DNA of 64,000 nucleotides from Kappaphycus alvarezii. Lineage: Eukaryota > Rhodophyta > Florideophyceae > Gigartinales > Solieriaceae. Shown piece by piece: positions 21,600-35,342 of the stretch; positions within the stretch are counted from its first letter, which is position 1; every line of letters begins with the position of its first letter. The translations under genes and the position numbers were made by a program. The stretch is from the NCBI GenBank assembly GCA_002205965.3, contig NADL03000650.1, forward strand, positions 310,001-374,000, written 5' to 3'. A model generated the notes under the pieces. The model saw only the letters and a program-made list of their open reading frames with translations. It searched no databases and had not been told where the DNA came from.

Positions 21600-22507
21600 C
21601 TAAGGAGACTGAATAGTATGGAGTTGACTAGGTTAGTTTGACAATTCCTCCGAAAATTCTGATATGTTGCAGATATTCTCTGTCAATCCAGTAGCCTAGA
21701 TTTGCTGTACTCTCCGCTTGCCGTAATGACCAGTCGGCCGAGAGTTTCGAAAAGGAAACGCTCATAGACACCGCTTTTAGCATGAGCTGATCCGCCTGAT
21801 TATTGATAGCAACTGTATAGGCTTGGATGGAATAGGGGACAAGATATGCCGGTATTGGTTGAACTGTGGTGATATAACCATCTTTCTTGCTTCCCAGATG
21901 GATGAACTACCAAGAATGGATTCAGGGAAAATGATGGTGAAGCTATACAACTCTTGTGGCCGCCACAGAACCTGCTTTTATCTCCGTGGAGGTTACGGAG
22001 GTTGCATTGTCAACAGTGGAGAGTTCTCACATGAGGGGTCAGATCTGCCTCATAACGGGCGTAGCGAGCTCTATCTACCTCATAGCATTCTATAGTCTAG
22101 TTAAGAACCCCCAAGATAAAATGAGAGTTGTCTTTCTCTACAGAATCGAACTATAACTCATCGTTCTTCGACTTAGCGAGCCGAAGCCTAGTGATGATAC
22201 ACGTGTCGAATGGTCTTCTCAGATCAAGGGGGATCTCGGTAAAATGATTTCCGAAATCCCTTTCGACTTCTTCAATCAAACTTCCGGGTAATATTCAATC
22301 TTCAAATTTAACGATAATTCTCCCTCTAGCCGGTGCACTCAGGTGTATAAAATCTACAAATCCACGAAGCTCCCAAGTTTCGTGATTAAGGACATATTCT
22401 TCAGGAAGTGAAAGGTGACTACCATTTAGTTCAGAGAAACGTAGGAGGAAAACACGAATTAAATCCTTTGCATCACCAGTAGGAGCCCGAGTAACGTTGC
22501 GTAACAA
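21600..22507 (-). mobile_element. Possible retroelement Pol relic (RNase H-like, faintly BEL/Pao-like), fossil
   Basis: The frame 22,507-22,295 has an arrangement (RFSELNGSHLSLPEEYVL followed by ELRGFVDF) that recalls the RNase H region of BEL/Pao-type Pol, where a leucine-rich lead is followed by LHGF-D-S. Further along the minus strand, about 21,810-21,740, a stretch with NQADQLMLKAVSMSVS recalls the NPAD...RGVS motif that follows in such elements. Both likenesses are weak. If real, it is a badly broken, old fossil with several interruptions. BEL/Pao is best known from animals, so another retroelement family is quite possible. Confidence 0.22.
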
Positions 22508-25500
22508 GAATCTGCGGCTCTAGTCCCGGCGCTTTCGCGTATGCAGACTTTTCAGTCGTTTTATTCATCCACTCCACCTGCTTTCACAGAAAATATTAAC
22601 AGAAACGAAAATAACAGGAGCTTAAAACTACTGAAAAGAGCCTGGAATGATCGTGAGACCGCAGCAAATAGGTGTACATGAAAGAAAAGGGGACCGTTGG
22701 ATAAGATAAAAAACTTTAGGTTTGTTATTAGGTCAAATGAGGCTTTGACCGTTGAATTGTCTGGATCACGTAGCACGATAAGCCGTAGGTATGTTAAATG
22801 AGGAGATCACGTAGAGAAGAAGAAATGGATTTTAAAAGGATATATGCTGAGGGCCGAAAAGTAAAAGTTTGGGTGGAGGATAAAGAATGGTCAAAGGATA
22901 GGATAGATGGAAATTTGGAGAGTAATCCGAGTTAAACTGTACTTATCGTATTTAAAACAGCATCTCGAGGCGTAAGTTATTGCCTCTCAGCTATAAATCC
23001 ATATTTAAGAAGCCCCGGTTGTGCTATTATAGGACCCCATTTATTTATTCGTGGTCTACTTAGCTTCATAGCATTATGATAAACAGAGAGTCAAAATGGT
23101 AATGACCCAACGAACATCTTTTATATTCGACCGGGAAATACTCTTAAATCTGCCGGAATCTATGGGCCTTTTCCCTGTTTTATTCCTCAGCTTGATTCAT
23201 GCTAGTAGGAGTGGGAGAAGCTACATCTGAATACGTTAAAAGTGTTTAAATAATCACTTACTAATCTTGAGTGTCCTCCGGTCAATACTCATAAATCACC
23301 ATTGCAATTATCAAAACTTTGTGCAAAAACATTAACTTTAAAGCTCGGGAGCATAAAGGTGAATAAATCTGCACTTTAGAATTTCTGTTTCGTATGAATT
23401 AAAACATTTCAAGATTCTGATTGTCTAAAATGTTTTAGATATTCAAATATAGTCTTAAATAGTCATTTTTCCTTTAGTGAGCATATATAACCCAGAGAAA
23501 AGTATCTTACATATTATATTTTAACCGATATGCATGTAATTTTGGAAGCCAAACGCTTGTTTGACACACTTACAAAATTTTTTCGAATCTTGGGTAGAAT
23601 CATTATATATATTTCTCAAATGTATCTGCATTCTATTCTTCATCATCAATAATTGCTCAATGAGAGAGATTTAAGTTAGTTGGGTAGGGACAGGGAACTT
23701 ATAGATTTCTGTTGTACAGTACACGAAGGTCCATATCTTACGCATGACACAAATTAGACACCCTTAATTTTTTTTTGAATCTATGACTACATTAAAATTT
23801 TTTTTTTCAGAATTTGTTTTCTTCCAGAGCGCAAATGTTTATTTCTCAGGGAAAATAGGCCTCCGTGCAATAAAATGTTTCAACCAGCCAAATTTGGTCA
23901 TTAAACGTTAGAGTATATTCCCATTTGGACGAATGCAACGGAAATGAGGTGACGAAACTTCTTCCTTTCTTAAAAGTATAGCTCTCTCTTTCGTACTATA
24001 AGAAACCATGACATGACGTCCTTTTTGCACCCTAAATACCTGCTTTAAAGGGTGTTTCAGATTTCTTTAAGTGCTCAAATCAGCCTCAAAATAAAGGACG
24101 TGTGGGCCACTCTTGCTAAGGGTGGTGCTCTGAGTATGCACTATTGGCCGCGTTTCATGCCTTCTTCAAAGATGATACTACAAAGAAGTATTATTTGACC
24201 CTACATATGAAGCGGATACGGTAATTTGACAGAGAGAGGGAGGGATTGAGGCTAAGTTTTTGACCGGGTTCCAGAGGTAGAACTGCTGAGCCCGAAGATC
24301 TTATCACAGCAGCCTCTATTTAAAATCATTTTAAATATCTAAGTTCGGCCGTATATTCCGTTCTGAATGAGCGGGCGTGCAGAAGTTCAGCTCATTGAAC
24401 TTCTCAGATGTGACTCAAGTGGCTTTGTCAAAGTAAGCACACATGTTTCAAAGTTAAATTAGCTCTACAGAGGAAGAAAGGGGCAAGTGGTACTCTGGCT
24501 TTCACCGAGCAGGGAGATGATATTTTAAATTGAGAAACATGATCTTGAATCAATCATTAGCCTTGTGAAGCAAGGTCAAGAAAAGGGTTTTTAAGATCTA
24601 GAGGCAGAGACTATGTCCTGGAAAATATACCTCATAATACTGCATCGCTCCTCCGTGAAAAGAGAGTAAAAGACCGCCAGTAATAGCACCGAATAATCTC
24701 AACAAATATATTTTATTGTTGTAAATGTACATAAATTATCATCACTTTTAGGGTTCAAGAAGGAGCATTCCACACCCTATGCTACGTTGCTGACCATTGC
24801 CAGCACGACCTCTTCTTTTCAGCGCGCGGTATGCACAGCCACTGATTTGTGGAATGGGCCGTATATTATTTATATTACTGGATTAACTCTAACTTCAGAC
24901 TACCTAACTAGTTTTTTACTACGGCCAGGATCCCACCATAAAGTAAACGCAGAACCAAGTACCCACCCTGGGAAGCCCCTCATACTTGCAACTATTCGGC
25001 ACTGCCACCGTTTTGAAACCTCTGCATACGATCACAGTAGCCTCTATCCTCCTCGAGGTTAATTGGTTGACTTTTTCCTGCTCTTGATCGTTTTCTTTTT
25101 GTTTCACCGATCCAAATCAAGCACTAAATGCTAGAAGTCATTGCAATAACTAGTTAGTTGTAAACTCAAATTTTTCGAAAGCCACACGCTCTACAAGTAA
25201 AGTAGCCCCGAACATCCAAGTGGTGCTACTTGCAGAACTCCCTGGTATTGCACCACAATCACAGAATGGTTTATTGATCAGATAACATTTACCTTCCTTT
25301 CTAAAGAGCTTTCTATACTACTATTTCTGTTGCTCTCTGGGAAATATATATTGTAATCCTAAGAAACCTTATTTTACCGTCTAAGAACATGGTAAATGGT
25401 TTATCCCTCTGATCCAAATATTTGCTCCTGTAGAAAAAAAGGTATCTCACTCAACTTGAAATTTTTTATTCATTCTTTCATTAGTGAAATATCTTGGACA

Positions 25501-26535
25501 TAAACTACTCTCTGGAAATTATGATTAGCAGTACGAAATAGTACCGTATTCTATGTAACCACATCCCATTCCCAAAACGACCGAGTTCTGCTCATTTCTA
25601 AGAGACTAAAAGTGAGTAGACTCTCTGTGAAAAGATTTTTCTGACACTTGAGGCCCCAGCATATCAATTTGAGAGATGGTGGCCCAAATATTTTCGAGTC
25701 CCTGCGAATAAACAGATGGAATCGATTTCGAGGATAATTGAATATCTTTTGCTTATTCAAATCTTATCTTTTCCAAGCTCGTGTTAAATTACATGCTTTA
25801 CAAAGATCCAACAATTTTTCAGGAATTTTACTCTTCTTGCAACAAAAGAGTAGATGTGGAGTAGCTCCTTTGCGGTTACTGGTCCACATTTTGGACTCGA
25901 GGAAAAAAATTTTACCTCCTCTAGATAACGAAATTTAAGTCAATGAATTGTCTATAACTGCTTTGTTTTCATATGGTGAGGGAACTAAATTTATGGTTGG
26001 GGCAGATCATGGTTTTTTCATGGAAACTTAGTAGATTCATAGCTCCGTCATAAATTTTGAGTATCCAAAAATTAAGTTGTCTAAATTTTGTTGAAAGAAC
26101 TTATTCAAACTCGTTTGTCATAAATTAAGTTCCCAAAGCTCTATTTGAAACTTAGACCGGGCAAAGAGCATTTGAACCGCTTCGGTGCGGGAGACGTCTA
26201 TAAAGAGAAATATGTCAGCAGAAAAGGATGCCATTGGTAGAGAAAAATCAACACATTTTTTAGAATTAACAGACTAGATGTCTTCAGTCATTTGCAAAAG
26301 AAAAGGAAGTTGTCCGAATCTAAGAGGAGAGATGAGGGGAAAGTTACACTATAACGTGTAATAGAAGAAAAATCCTTTTTCAGCAACTACTGATATAATA
26401 GAAATAACTCCGGGTTTCAGTATTGGTAGGAAAAGGAGTTACTTGTAATATTTTGAGCGTTTTAAATTTCCACATATGAGTTTTATTTAGTTTATGTAGC
26501 TATCCCCTCATCAAATGCTTGTTTTCTCGCAGCGA
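22508..26535. other. AT-rich stretch, nothing supported
   Basis: No convincing gene or element on either strand. A/T homopolymer runs occur near 23,769-23,810. Frames at 22,561-22,776 (-), 24,787-25,062 (+), 25,551-25,760 (-) and 25,738-25,938 (+) show no family features. Confidence 0.4.
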
Positions 26536-26730
26536 TTAGCCATCCATATCGAAGATTGAACTCCCGATCCATTTCGGAACAATGAAAGTTCTGTTCAGGT
26601 CAGTCGTCTTAGATTTAAATACTGTCTCGAAAATTTCATAATCTGAATCATCAAGCAGATATCTGGCTTTGAATTCCATCGTCAACGCTTTCCCTGTTTC
26701 GTTCAAAAGCTCTAAGGCTTCATCTATGTG
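26536..26730 (-). CDS. Coding-like frame without start codon, unknown product
   Basis: On the minus strand 64 codons run from just after a TGA (26,733-26,731) to TAA at 26,536. The content is acidic and hydrophobic in a protein-like way (HIDEALELLNETGKALTMEF, RYLLDDSDYEIFETVF and FIVPKWIGSSIFDMDG), richer in Glu, Asp and Gly than chance frames in DNA this AT-rich. One internal ATG (MEFKARY) could be a start. No neighbour or splice partner was identified. Confidence 0.28.
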   Translation of the reverse strand, partial: HIDEALELLNETGKALTMEFKARYLLDDSDYEIFETVFKSKTTDLNRTFIVPKWIGSSIFDMDG

Positions 26731-26739
26731 TCAGTACGA

Positions 26740-29700
26740 TGCCCTAATTACTTTCGGGGTGAATTATCCGGACAGAAAAGAAGAGAAATATATCGGAGTG
26801 TTGGAGCTTATATCAGTCAGTAAGGACAGTTGTATTTTTACTGACCTGAACGCCGACTGCTAACATAATATTACGGTAACAGACAGTTACGAACTTGATC
26901 CTTGAATTAAACTATTTTCATCGGATCATAATGGTGGGGCTTCTGTTTCCCACGCGCGAAATAATCTATTAAATCAATACTGAAACATAATAACGAATTT
27001 GACCAATATGTGGAACCATTACTTAGCTTCAAGAATCAAAACGGATCCTTTTTGACACTTTTGTAAATTTTGAGATCAGTTTAACAGTTCAGTGTAGTAC
27101 AGTGGGTGCAGGGTCCTATCGATTATTTTCACAGCGAAAATTGTTATGATCCGTGTGAAATATTTCGTGGTTTCACTTCAGAAATACATATTTTATTCAA
27201 TTTAGTCGATAATGGCCACATAATTAAGTTAAATAATTTCTATATAACTTTCGGATCGTAAAAATTCATTTACGCATCAAAAAAAATCACTAAACCCACC
27301 AAATTATAAAATGAATACAAATCAAGGAACCGCAAATGCTCTTTATTGGACAGTCTGCAGATTCAATGGTATCAGTACTGAAAACTGAGTGGATGGGCTC
27401 TTCTAGTTGTATCAAACGTTTTACTTGCAACAACAAGCTACAGCTGATTTATGATTCATGAAACTGCACTATCAGAATTTTCTATATTATTCCTTCCTCT
27501 TCGATCTCGTAGACATTTATTTCCGTCTGTGGCACTATTTTTCTGATGCAATAGTCAGTTAATCACCATCCTGGACTCCCACCAGACCAATTCCGCTGTT
27601 TCATCAATCACAGCGAGTTGAAGAAGGGAAACATAACTTCCACATGTATGAAAAGAAAATTTTGATTGTTGAATCCTGAGCGTACATGATGGTGCACAAT
27701 TGCCTCACCTTTCAACGAAAAATCTTCGCGTAAGTTGAAATCCTTCCCATCGGCCAGTTACAGCAATGCTACAAAGTTTTACACTCCCCGCATTTTAACG
27801 ATTATTATTTTTATTTAATGGAAGCAGAGATCAAAGCCAAGTTTGACTCCGAGAAGTGGGGCAAAAGAGCTAGATATACGAATAATTAGTAACTTGGGAG
27901 CCATCATTTTTTCGTTTAAACTTCTAATTGAAGAGACAAAAGATCATTCAATTTTTGGCCGATCCGTACGGGAATTTACTGTAACAATCATTAAATTCCT
28001 TTCTATCGGATCTTCTATTCTGATTTTTCTTCGAATTCTGTGAAAGTATCTATTGGTTGGCCGGTTGAAATTGATTGGTGGCAGAAGCAAATGAAAACAC
28101 GTTGCCGTATTAAGGGGATGAAAGGTAATCAGCGGTTCATTCAAGGCAAAAAGAAAGGCCAATTAGGTCACGTCGATGTAGGTAAGAATAATAATGGAGT
28201 AATACTGGTCTTGCATTGGTACACGTCTGCTTGAGGCAAAATGAAGTTGTACTTCCCTTTATTGAGAAAAGTTTTACACGATTTATTCTTTTTCCGTGTA
28301 AATTCATTTTAGGCCCATTTAATAAATTAGTAAAGATTGGAAGGCAAAAATACCTGAAATTTCTGAGTTAATATGCATCAAGATTCATTGTCTTTCTCTG
28401 GGAAGCCTCTGAAGCACGTAAAAGTACCTATTTTGTGCTTTATTTAAGTTTCTAAAGGCGTGTATATCAATGCGTACTTTCGAAAATCCAAAAGCCCGAA
28501 GAAAGAAAAGATCATCTTCCCATTTTGATTATTTTCTTTGCGGTGTTTTGCTTCGTACTTCTCTATAACTTTGTTCAAATTATTCCTGAAATTATAAAGA
28601 GGTATTTTCGAGTACTGGAAGAAGGGCTCTATGCGAGAGTTGTTGGAAAATGCGAAATTGAAGAGTCATTATTTGACCAAGGAGAACCTCTTGATTTTTC
28701 ATGAATCTTCCGTACAGAATAAATTATTTAATTACCTGAGACGTGTCATTATTATGGGGTACGATTTCCTTTGTGAATTCTAATACCACTATTCCCACAC
28801 CACTTTTTGAGGCTATTCTTGACATCAAGGAGTTTTTTCGTGGCATTTTTTTTGCAGAACTTACTTTATATGGTTTAAATTGCTGACACATACTACACTC
28901 AGATAGCAAAAATTTATTCTTTTAATCACAAGAGCCTTCTTCTATTTTTTCTCCTATGAAAATTCGCCCTGGGTTTTTATTGATTTATGATGCTCTCCTT
29001 CCCGATTCAGCTTAAATCATGCTGCTTACAGTATTCGATCTTTCCAGCAAAATTTCAGCCAGCCTTCTTACAACATTATTTCTTTATATTTCAGATTCAT
29101 TAATTGCTTGTGCAGCTTTCTCGAAATTATTGATCACGTATGGCTTTCGGCTGGATTCGGGAAGGTTAGTATGATTAAGTATTTTACTAGAGTTCTATTT
29201 CATTTGGAGCTTTCCACTGAAAGTTGGACCAACTAGCTTTTCCCTTTTTTTCTTCTGGAAAACTTGAGTCTTGTTTGAAAAAAGCTTCTCGATTTGTGGG
29301 CTCAATCTCAGTTCTTGAATAATGAAGATCATTCTTACACACAAGCGACATTGAACGACAAAGAGAAACTGAGTAATGTGTTCTTAAATGGTTTTACACT
29401 GGTATTGCTGGAGTAAAAGAAGCATTAGAAATTCTTTCGGTGCATTATACCTACCATTGAAATTCCCAAAAGGTTTATAGGGCAGCTCAATCAGCTAGCT
29501 AATCCATAAAATCTTCAAACATAAAATAAAATGCTGCCGGATGATGAATTTGGATAAATGAAGGAGATATTTCTTCGGGATAGGTTGAAAAAAAGAGTAT
29601 AAAGGCCGATATTTAGCAGGGATACAAGTGCTATAAATTAAATGTCTGGGTATAAAAATAAGTCAAATTTCGGTTTCCTACCAAACTTTTTGGGTATCCC

Positions 29701-32700
29701 CTTTATCTATAATTGTACAAAATAAATTAATTTTATTTCATGCCGCAGTCCTTCCGCACCAAAGTGCCTTAGTAAAATAGTTCCTTACAGTGAACTTCCA
29801 ATTTTTAAATAATAAAATGCGTTTTAATAGCGAAATCAAGTCTATTTTGTATCACAAACTGCATCCCAGCTCGAAAATATTGAAAAGGATCAAAGAAATA
29901 CAAATGAATATCTACTTTCCGTTTTTCATGCCTTTAATGTAATATTTGGACCTTTTCTTATATTTAAAAGCCCCGCTTTGGTATTTTATAAAATAATTAG
30001 AGCCATGATATGTTCAACCCGACATGAATCTGGAAATTTCCCCAAAAACTGCACTGCACTTTTGACTTAAAAGTGGTAAACTTAAAGGTATTTAGTTCGC
30101 TCAAAGGGTTTATTCAGATTATTTCGAGGTCACAGAATATCTCTTACATACTATGAAATAAGCTCCATATGTTCATTTAAAGAATGCACGAATTCCGTAC
30201 AAAAATCTGGTATTTTGATTTTTCGCATGGGTATTCCTTGTCCTGATTTATGAAATACCTTCCAGATCCAGTTGCTGAGGTGCTAAATCAAAACTCACAT
30301 GACTAATTTTACCCAACCTACAATTTTCTCATTGAATTTTTTGTGTACTTTGCGGCCATTTAGAGGGAGTCATCCTTGAAACGTTTTACAACTGCGACTA
30401 AATATTACTCATATATTCAATAGGAAAAATAAATTTCAATATTTTTACTGATAAATTTCATAAGGATAAGCACATGGTAGCTTATGTCGTTACGGTGAGT
30501 TCCCTACAGAAATTCTGCTCCCTTTCATACAAATCAATTTTCTATCACTCTTATTGTTATTTTTTAGAAATAAGTAAAGATAAATTGAGTTTCATCCTAT
30601 TTCCTCCTAACTATCATTATCTAATAATCTCAATTGACATAAGCTATCACTATCTACATCCTTCTCTAATAGAAATTAGTCACCAGAAACTTGTGAATGC
30701 GGATTATACGACTGGAGATATCCTTAAGAAACGAAAAAACAGGGCGGATGTGATTTGATTGGAATAATTCAAATTTTACTGGATTAACTTCCACAAAAAT
30801 CATTCCAATACGATACCTAATAAGATTTTCTTAGATTATTCCAATACATTTCCTACTCAAGTTCCGTAAATGGGCAAAAAAAAACTTATTTGTCCTCAAG
30901 TAGGATATTTAATATAAATTCATGCTAAAATATATGAAGCCAGATTTTTATTCCTGACCTAAAAAAATCCCATGAATAGGGGTATTTTATAGACACAAAA
31001 ATTTATGCATTTAAAGTTTATGCAGATAAACTCCTTACTGACAAGAAAAATTTAAAAAAAATTTACGCTGGCCAGGAATATCCTTTCCAATCCACAAAAA
31101 GTGAAGGAAAGTAGCGAAGATTCACATCAAATGATTGAAATAAAGGGATAATAATTTTCAAAATATTTCTACTCGATAACGCCAATGTATATTTATTTGA
31201 GTCAGTGTGATAATTTTTGGTATCATCTGTTTTCTCAATTTGGTTGACATGACATCTGGGTACATGACTGAAATTTTGGCCCAGAAACTTTTGCCACAGG
31301 CTCAAATACACATCCATCGTACACTTAGTGAGATCTTCTACGGTCTATTAATGCTTTCTATTGAGACTATGAGACTAACAGTAGCTATTCTCCAAGTATT
31401 CTTTAAATATCCTTCATTTAAAGATTTTGAGAGCCTTGCTAAAATTCAAATTGATTTTCACTGTAGCCGGCTTTAATAATACATCAGGAGATATAATATG
31501 CCCGAAGTCGCTGTGATATCCTGTTTTTCCATTTTCTCTGCTGTGAAGCGCTGCAAATCCTCTTGTATTATCTTGCACAAATGCTTCAATTTTTCTTGAA
31601 ATAAGCCAAAATAGGAACTTTACAATATTATGCAGTTTTCGATCCATTTCCTTACTTAAATGAAGCAAAACTTTTAAACTTTAATAATAAAATTCTGACA
31701 TCAATCAATTAAACCATAACGTCCAAATCAAATTTCTTCTCCTCTGAAAATACAGCAGTGCGCAAAGTTCAGGTCCATTTCTTAGCATTTTCCTCTGTCG
31801 ATTGAATGGAGCATCTAAATGTCTTTGTTGAATCTCAAGCCGCTTGATTATATTCTTACGCTTCAAGTAGTGGGATATCTATAGCATTTTCTGAGCCACA
31901 GGATACCAGACTGATAAGATCAAAACTATTTGTAATTATCCCTTATTATTTGTGTTCTATTTTTTACCTTATTAGTTTTGAAAATCCAATAGTAATATTA
32001 ACCAAATGTTAATGAGGGGAATTTTGGGGTTATTTAAATGCATGGAAGATGTGGTCGGTTACATCCACGCGGCTAATGCGTTTTGCTAATGTTAATGTGC
32101 CAATACAAAAATTCTTTCGCAAAAATTTTCTTTTTCGTTTTTTAATCAAAAAGGCCATATTTGGGGTCCAAAATTGGCTATATCTCATTTCTATAATTCT
32201 TAGAAGCACCAGCAACATAATTGCACTTTTTTACCTACACAAATAATTTAATTGGATTTCTTGTACTTTAATTTCTTTGCAGCTACTTCAACTCAACATT
32301 ATTCTCTTAAAAGTATCCTAGCGCTGTTTCCTGCTGTTCATTTACGATGTTATAGAGATATATATATTCAAACGTCTCTTCCTCTTCCAATCGCAACTTC
32401 TTGTCGACTGATAGTGGTATAATTCCTTGTAAAACATTTTCGGAAAGAAATGCATGGAGAAATTATAAAAAATTTACAGATAAAAGATCATAAATATTTT
32501 AGATAAAGACAAAAAGAATTCAATAGTAAAATCTCTATTATCATATTTGGACAGAGGTGTGGGAAAGTGGAACGAAGTAAAATCACTGAAAACTTGGAAA
32601 GAGTTCATACGTTTTACATGGCTCACTAATCACCTCAATCGTTGTTGGAAAGCCTTCAAGAATTTTGAAAAGCCTTTTTTACAAGAAATGACAAAAGCCG

Positions 32701-34440
32701 AGATGAAGTGGAAGATATAATACCAAATGCGTCAAACTTGCTCGATTTCGGAAATACAATTCTAAATGTGTTTCTCGTACTTTTAGATAACTTGTAAATT
32801 TCGTAAGGAATATATATTTCTGGTCTGTCCATGAGAACCTAGAAAGACATCTTATTCCATATTTATGTCCATTGCATCATTCATGTCCTCGAATAAATGA
32901 ACATTCAACAAGTAATTTCTGATTTTTCTGAGATCGACAAGAATTCATAGACATGTTGGCTCAATAATCAGTATAAAACTCTCCGTTGAAAATGGAAATA
33001 AGGTTATAGACGAGAGGCTGGTAGATTGAAAATATATTCAGACCCTTTTAATTATGAAAAACAGCGTGATGCTGATATCTATTTTCTGTTCCATTTTCAC
33101 TTCTTTCTATTTTTCAACAATGAAACTCTTTTTAGATGAATCATTGTGGTTAATAAACTTCATCATCATGTTTTTAAGGTAATTATTCACATATTCTTAA
33201 AGTAAATCCGACTAATAAGAATATATACAGTCAAAAACTTCATAAAATATGCTAAAACATCATGTAAGGCTGTTTCCACTTTTCAAATACGTTGTCTTAG
33301 TACTTTTGATAATAAATCTTCATCTTCGATGTATTATGTCTTTGATATCTATTTGGAAGTGAAATCCCCAAAATCTTTCAAAACTGTAACATGATATTTT
33401 TTCGGTAATTCATCCATATATAGATCATTAATATCTTTCCGCTTCAAACTTTGTTCCCATTTTCTCATTCTAATAAGTTATGTGGAGAATGCTGTCGCAG
33501 TTAGTTTTGCATTTTTATTTTCCTGCAATTCAAAACCACAAATTCTTTCGTTTCCCCTATTAAAACTTCAAGACCAAAAACTTATCTAGTTTCCTTTAGC
33601 TAAACTTTTTCTGCCCTATTATAAGTCTTACGTTTCTTTTCATTTAACGATCTCGGAATCTGTGTTCACGCACAGGTAAAGGATCTTTTCTAGTTGAAGT
33701 CTGGACAAAACAGGCAATTTAAGAAAAAACAGCTTTTAAAAGATACAAAGCATTACAAGGTAAACATTTTGCCTGTTTCTTTTTGAAAATTGGCATTTGG
33801 TATCTAATATTTATTTTAATGTTTCTGGGTGTATTTGAACTTTTTAATGGATCTTTTTGTGGACGATTACTTTCAATTTCTAATCCAAGTTCATAATCCT
33901 CAATTTAGTCGAAATTTTCTCCGAATTTTGTATCAGGTAGATTTTTTGAAAGAACACAAAATTCAATAATAGAACATTGTCAGTTGAGATTTTTCTTTAT
34001 GAAAGATGTACGCCTTTGGGAATAAGATAGACCGTTAATCATATATTTCAGCTCAATTATTACAAAACATAACGAAACTACGGACTTAATTTCGACTAAA
34101 TTCTTAAACAGAGACACTCATGTCAGTAGATCTTTTCGGTTATCCTAAATACAAAAATTCAAATGTTAATTATTCCTAGACTTCCTTTTTCATTTTCCCC
34201 CTCCAAGAAACGTTATTTTACGCAACGAAAATTACTTTTCTATATAATCTTTTCTTTTTCTCGTTTCTCTCTTATGTATTATTGCTTTCTCCTTTGACAG
34301 TAATTCTTTTCAGTCTTCTACGTTTATTTGATCTTTTTCGCCCTAAATATATTTTTTCATAATCAATATTTCTACATTTTCGCCATAAATCACCCTTTTA
34401 AAGGCTTTTTTCACTAATTCCACCTACGAGACCAGATTTT
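26740..34440. other. Long AT-rich stretch, nothing convincing
   Basis: No intact gene was found in these 7.7 kb. One minus-strand frame (28,909-28,724) contains a CxxC motif (SECSMCQQFKPYK) immediately followed by a consensus donor GTAAGT, reminiscent of a retroelement integrase zinc-binding tail but too short to claim. Other frames at 27,843-28,234, 30,474-30,758, 31,063-31,668 and 32,030-32,246 overlap on opposite strands and look random. Confidence 0.4.
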
Positions 34441-34449
34441 CGCCTATTT

Positions 34450-35130
34450 TTAATTCAGCAGGCCTGTAAATCCGAGTCTTTTGGTGCTATTTAAGCAAGT
34501 CGGGCGCCGCTTAAATTTTATCAATGGCCCTACAACGACAAAAACTTGACAATTCACACCCCCATGGCAGTCATCATGCACCGAGTGCCCTACTCTCGCC
34601 CATTTCCAAATCCCGTCATCCTCTGCCTATCACCATCTCCCTTTATTCCCTTTGTGCCCAACCATCGTTGCTCGTCACTTGGTGGAGCTCGAAGCACAGG
34701 ACGCGGTAGGGGGGTGGAATCGGAAGAGGAGGGTGGTAAGGCAGTGGGGTGCTTCGCAGAATGGGTGGCCCCGCAATTTTCTACGGGATGAAAGAAGAAG
34801 ATGCTGAGGGCGAGTCTGAAGAGGAAGAACATGTGGCCGCCAAGGACTACTCCGCGGTAAAAGGAGAAGAATATGACGAGTCCGCGGATGAAGAGGGGGA
34901 TGTCGAACCGGTTCATGTGGGAGAGTAAGGAATAAATTGGTAGGACCGGGTGGTCCGGACCATGGACGCGTATGCGGGGCATCAGGTGAGTTCTATGCGT
35001 TGCAGGAAGGGGTAGGACATTGTAGGCCATCCACTGGTATGTGTTGGGACTGCATAGGTACTTATTATGTCTTGAGGGAATTACTATGTTCTGATCTAGA
35101 GGATGAAGATTATTCTTTGTTTTCTCAAAC
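34450..35130 (+). repeat. Acidic-ORF repeat, copy 1 (left half)
   Basis: This aligns with 58,968-59,662 along its length. Shared stretches include CACAGGACGCGGT, TCGGAAGAGGAGG, GATGAAGAGGGGGATGTCGA, GGAAGGGGTAGG and ATGTCTTGAGG. On the plus strand it encodes acidic stretches (EEGDVE) and, near its end, YYVLRELLCSDLEDEDY, matching DVLRQLLGTDPGDEDFE of copy 4. The family is unknown to me. The matching right-hand part of the repeat lies at 39,586-40,020, on the far side of the DIRS-like fossil. Confidence 0.6.
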
Positions 35131-35282
35131 AACACAGGATGTCTGCTGTAGCAAGAGCATCCAATCAACAAGGAAAAATTCATGCCAAGAACCCAAGCAT
35201 GATGGTAATCCTAACACTTCACAGAGAATAGAAAGGTTGAGTGGAGTAGCGTACAAAGGAGGGCGGGTGGGATAGAAATATA

Positions 35283-35342
35283 CATGCTGACGACGGCCCC
35301 GCTGCTGTAAGGTGGTACACCCCGGCCTTATGTGCGGCCCTG
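35283..35342 (+). repeat. Direct repeat at the left edge of the DIRS-like fossil
   Basis: These sixty bases match 39,502-39,561 in the same orientation. Both begin CATGC-GACGACGGCC, share GTGCTGTA/CTGCTGTA, and end TATGTRCGGCCCTG. This is consistent with the direct repeats that DIRS/PAT-type elements carry. Confidence 0.65.

Noticed and set aside
34590-35183. 197-codon minus-strand frame
   Set aside because: It is antisense to the acidic-ORF repeat. Its openness reflects the purine-rich coding run on the other strand.
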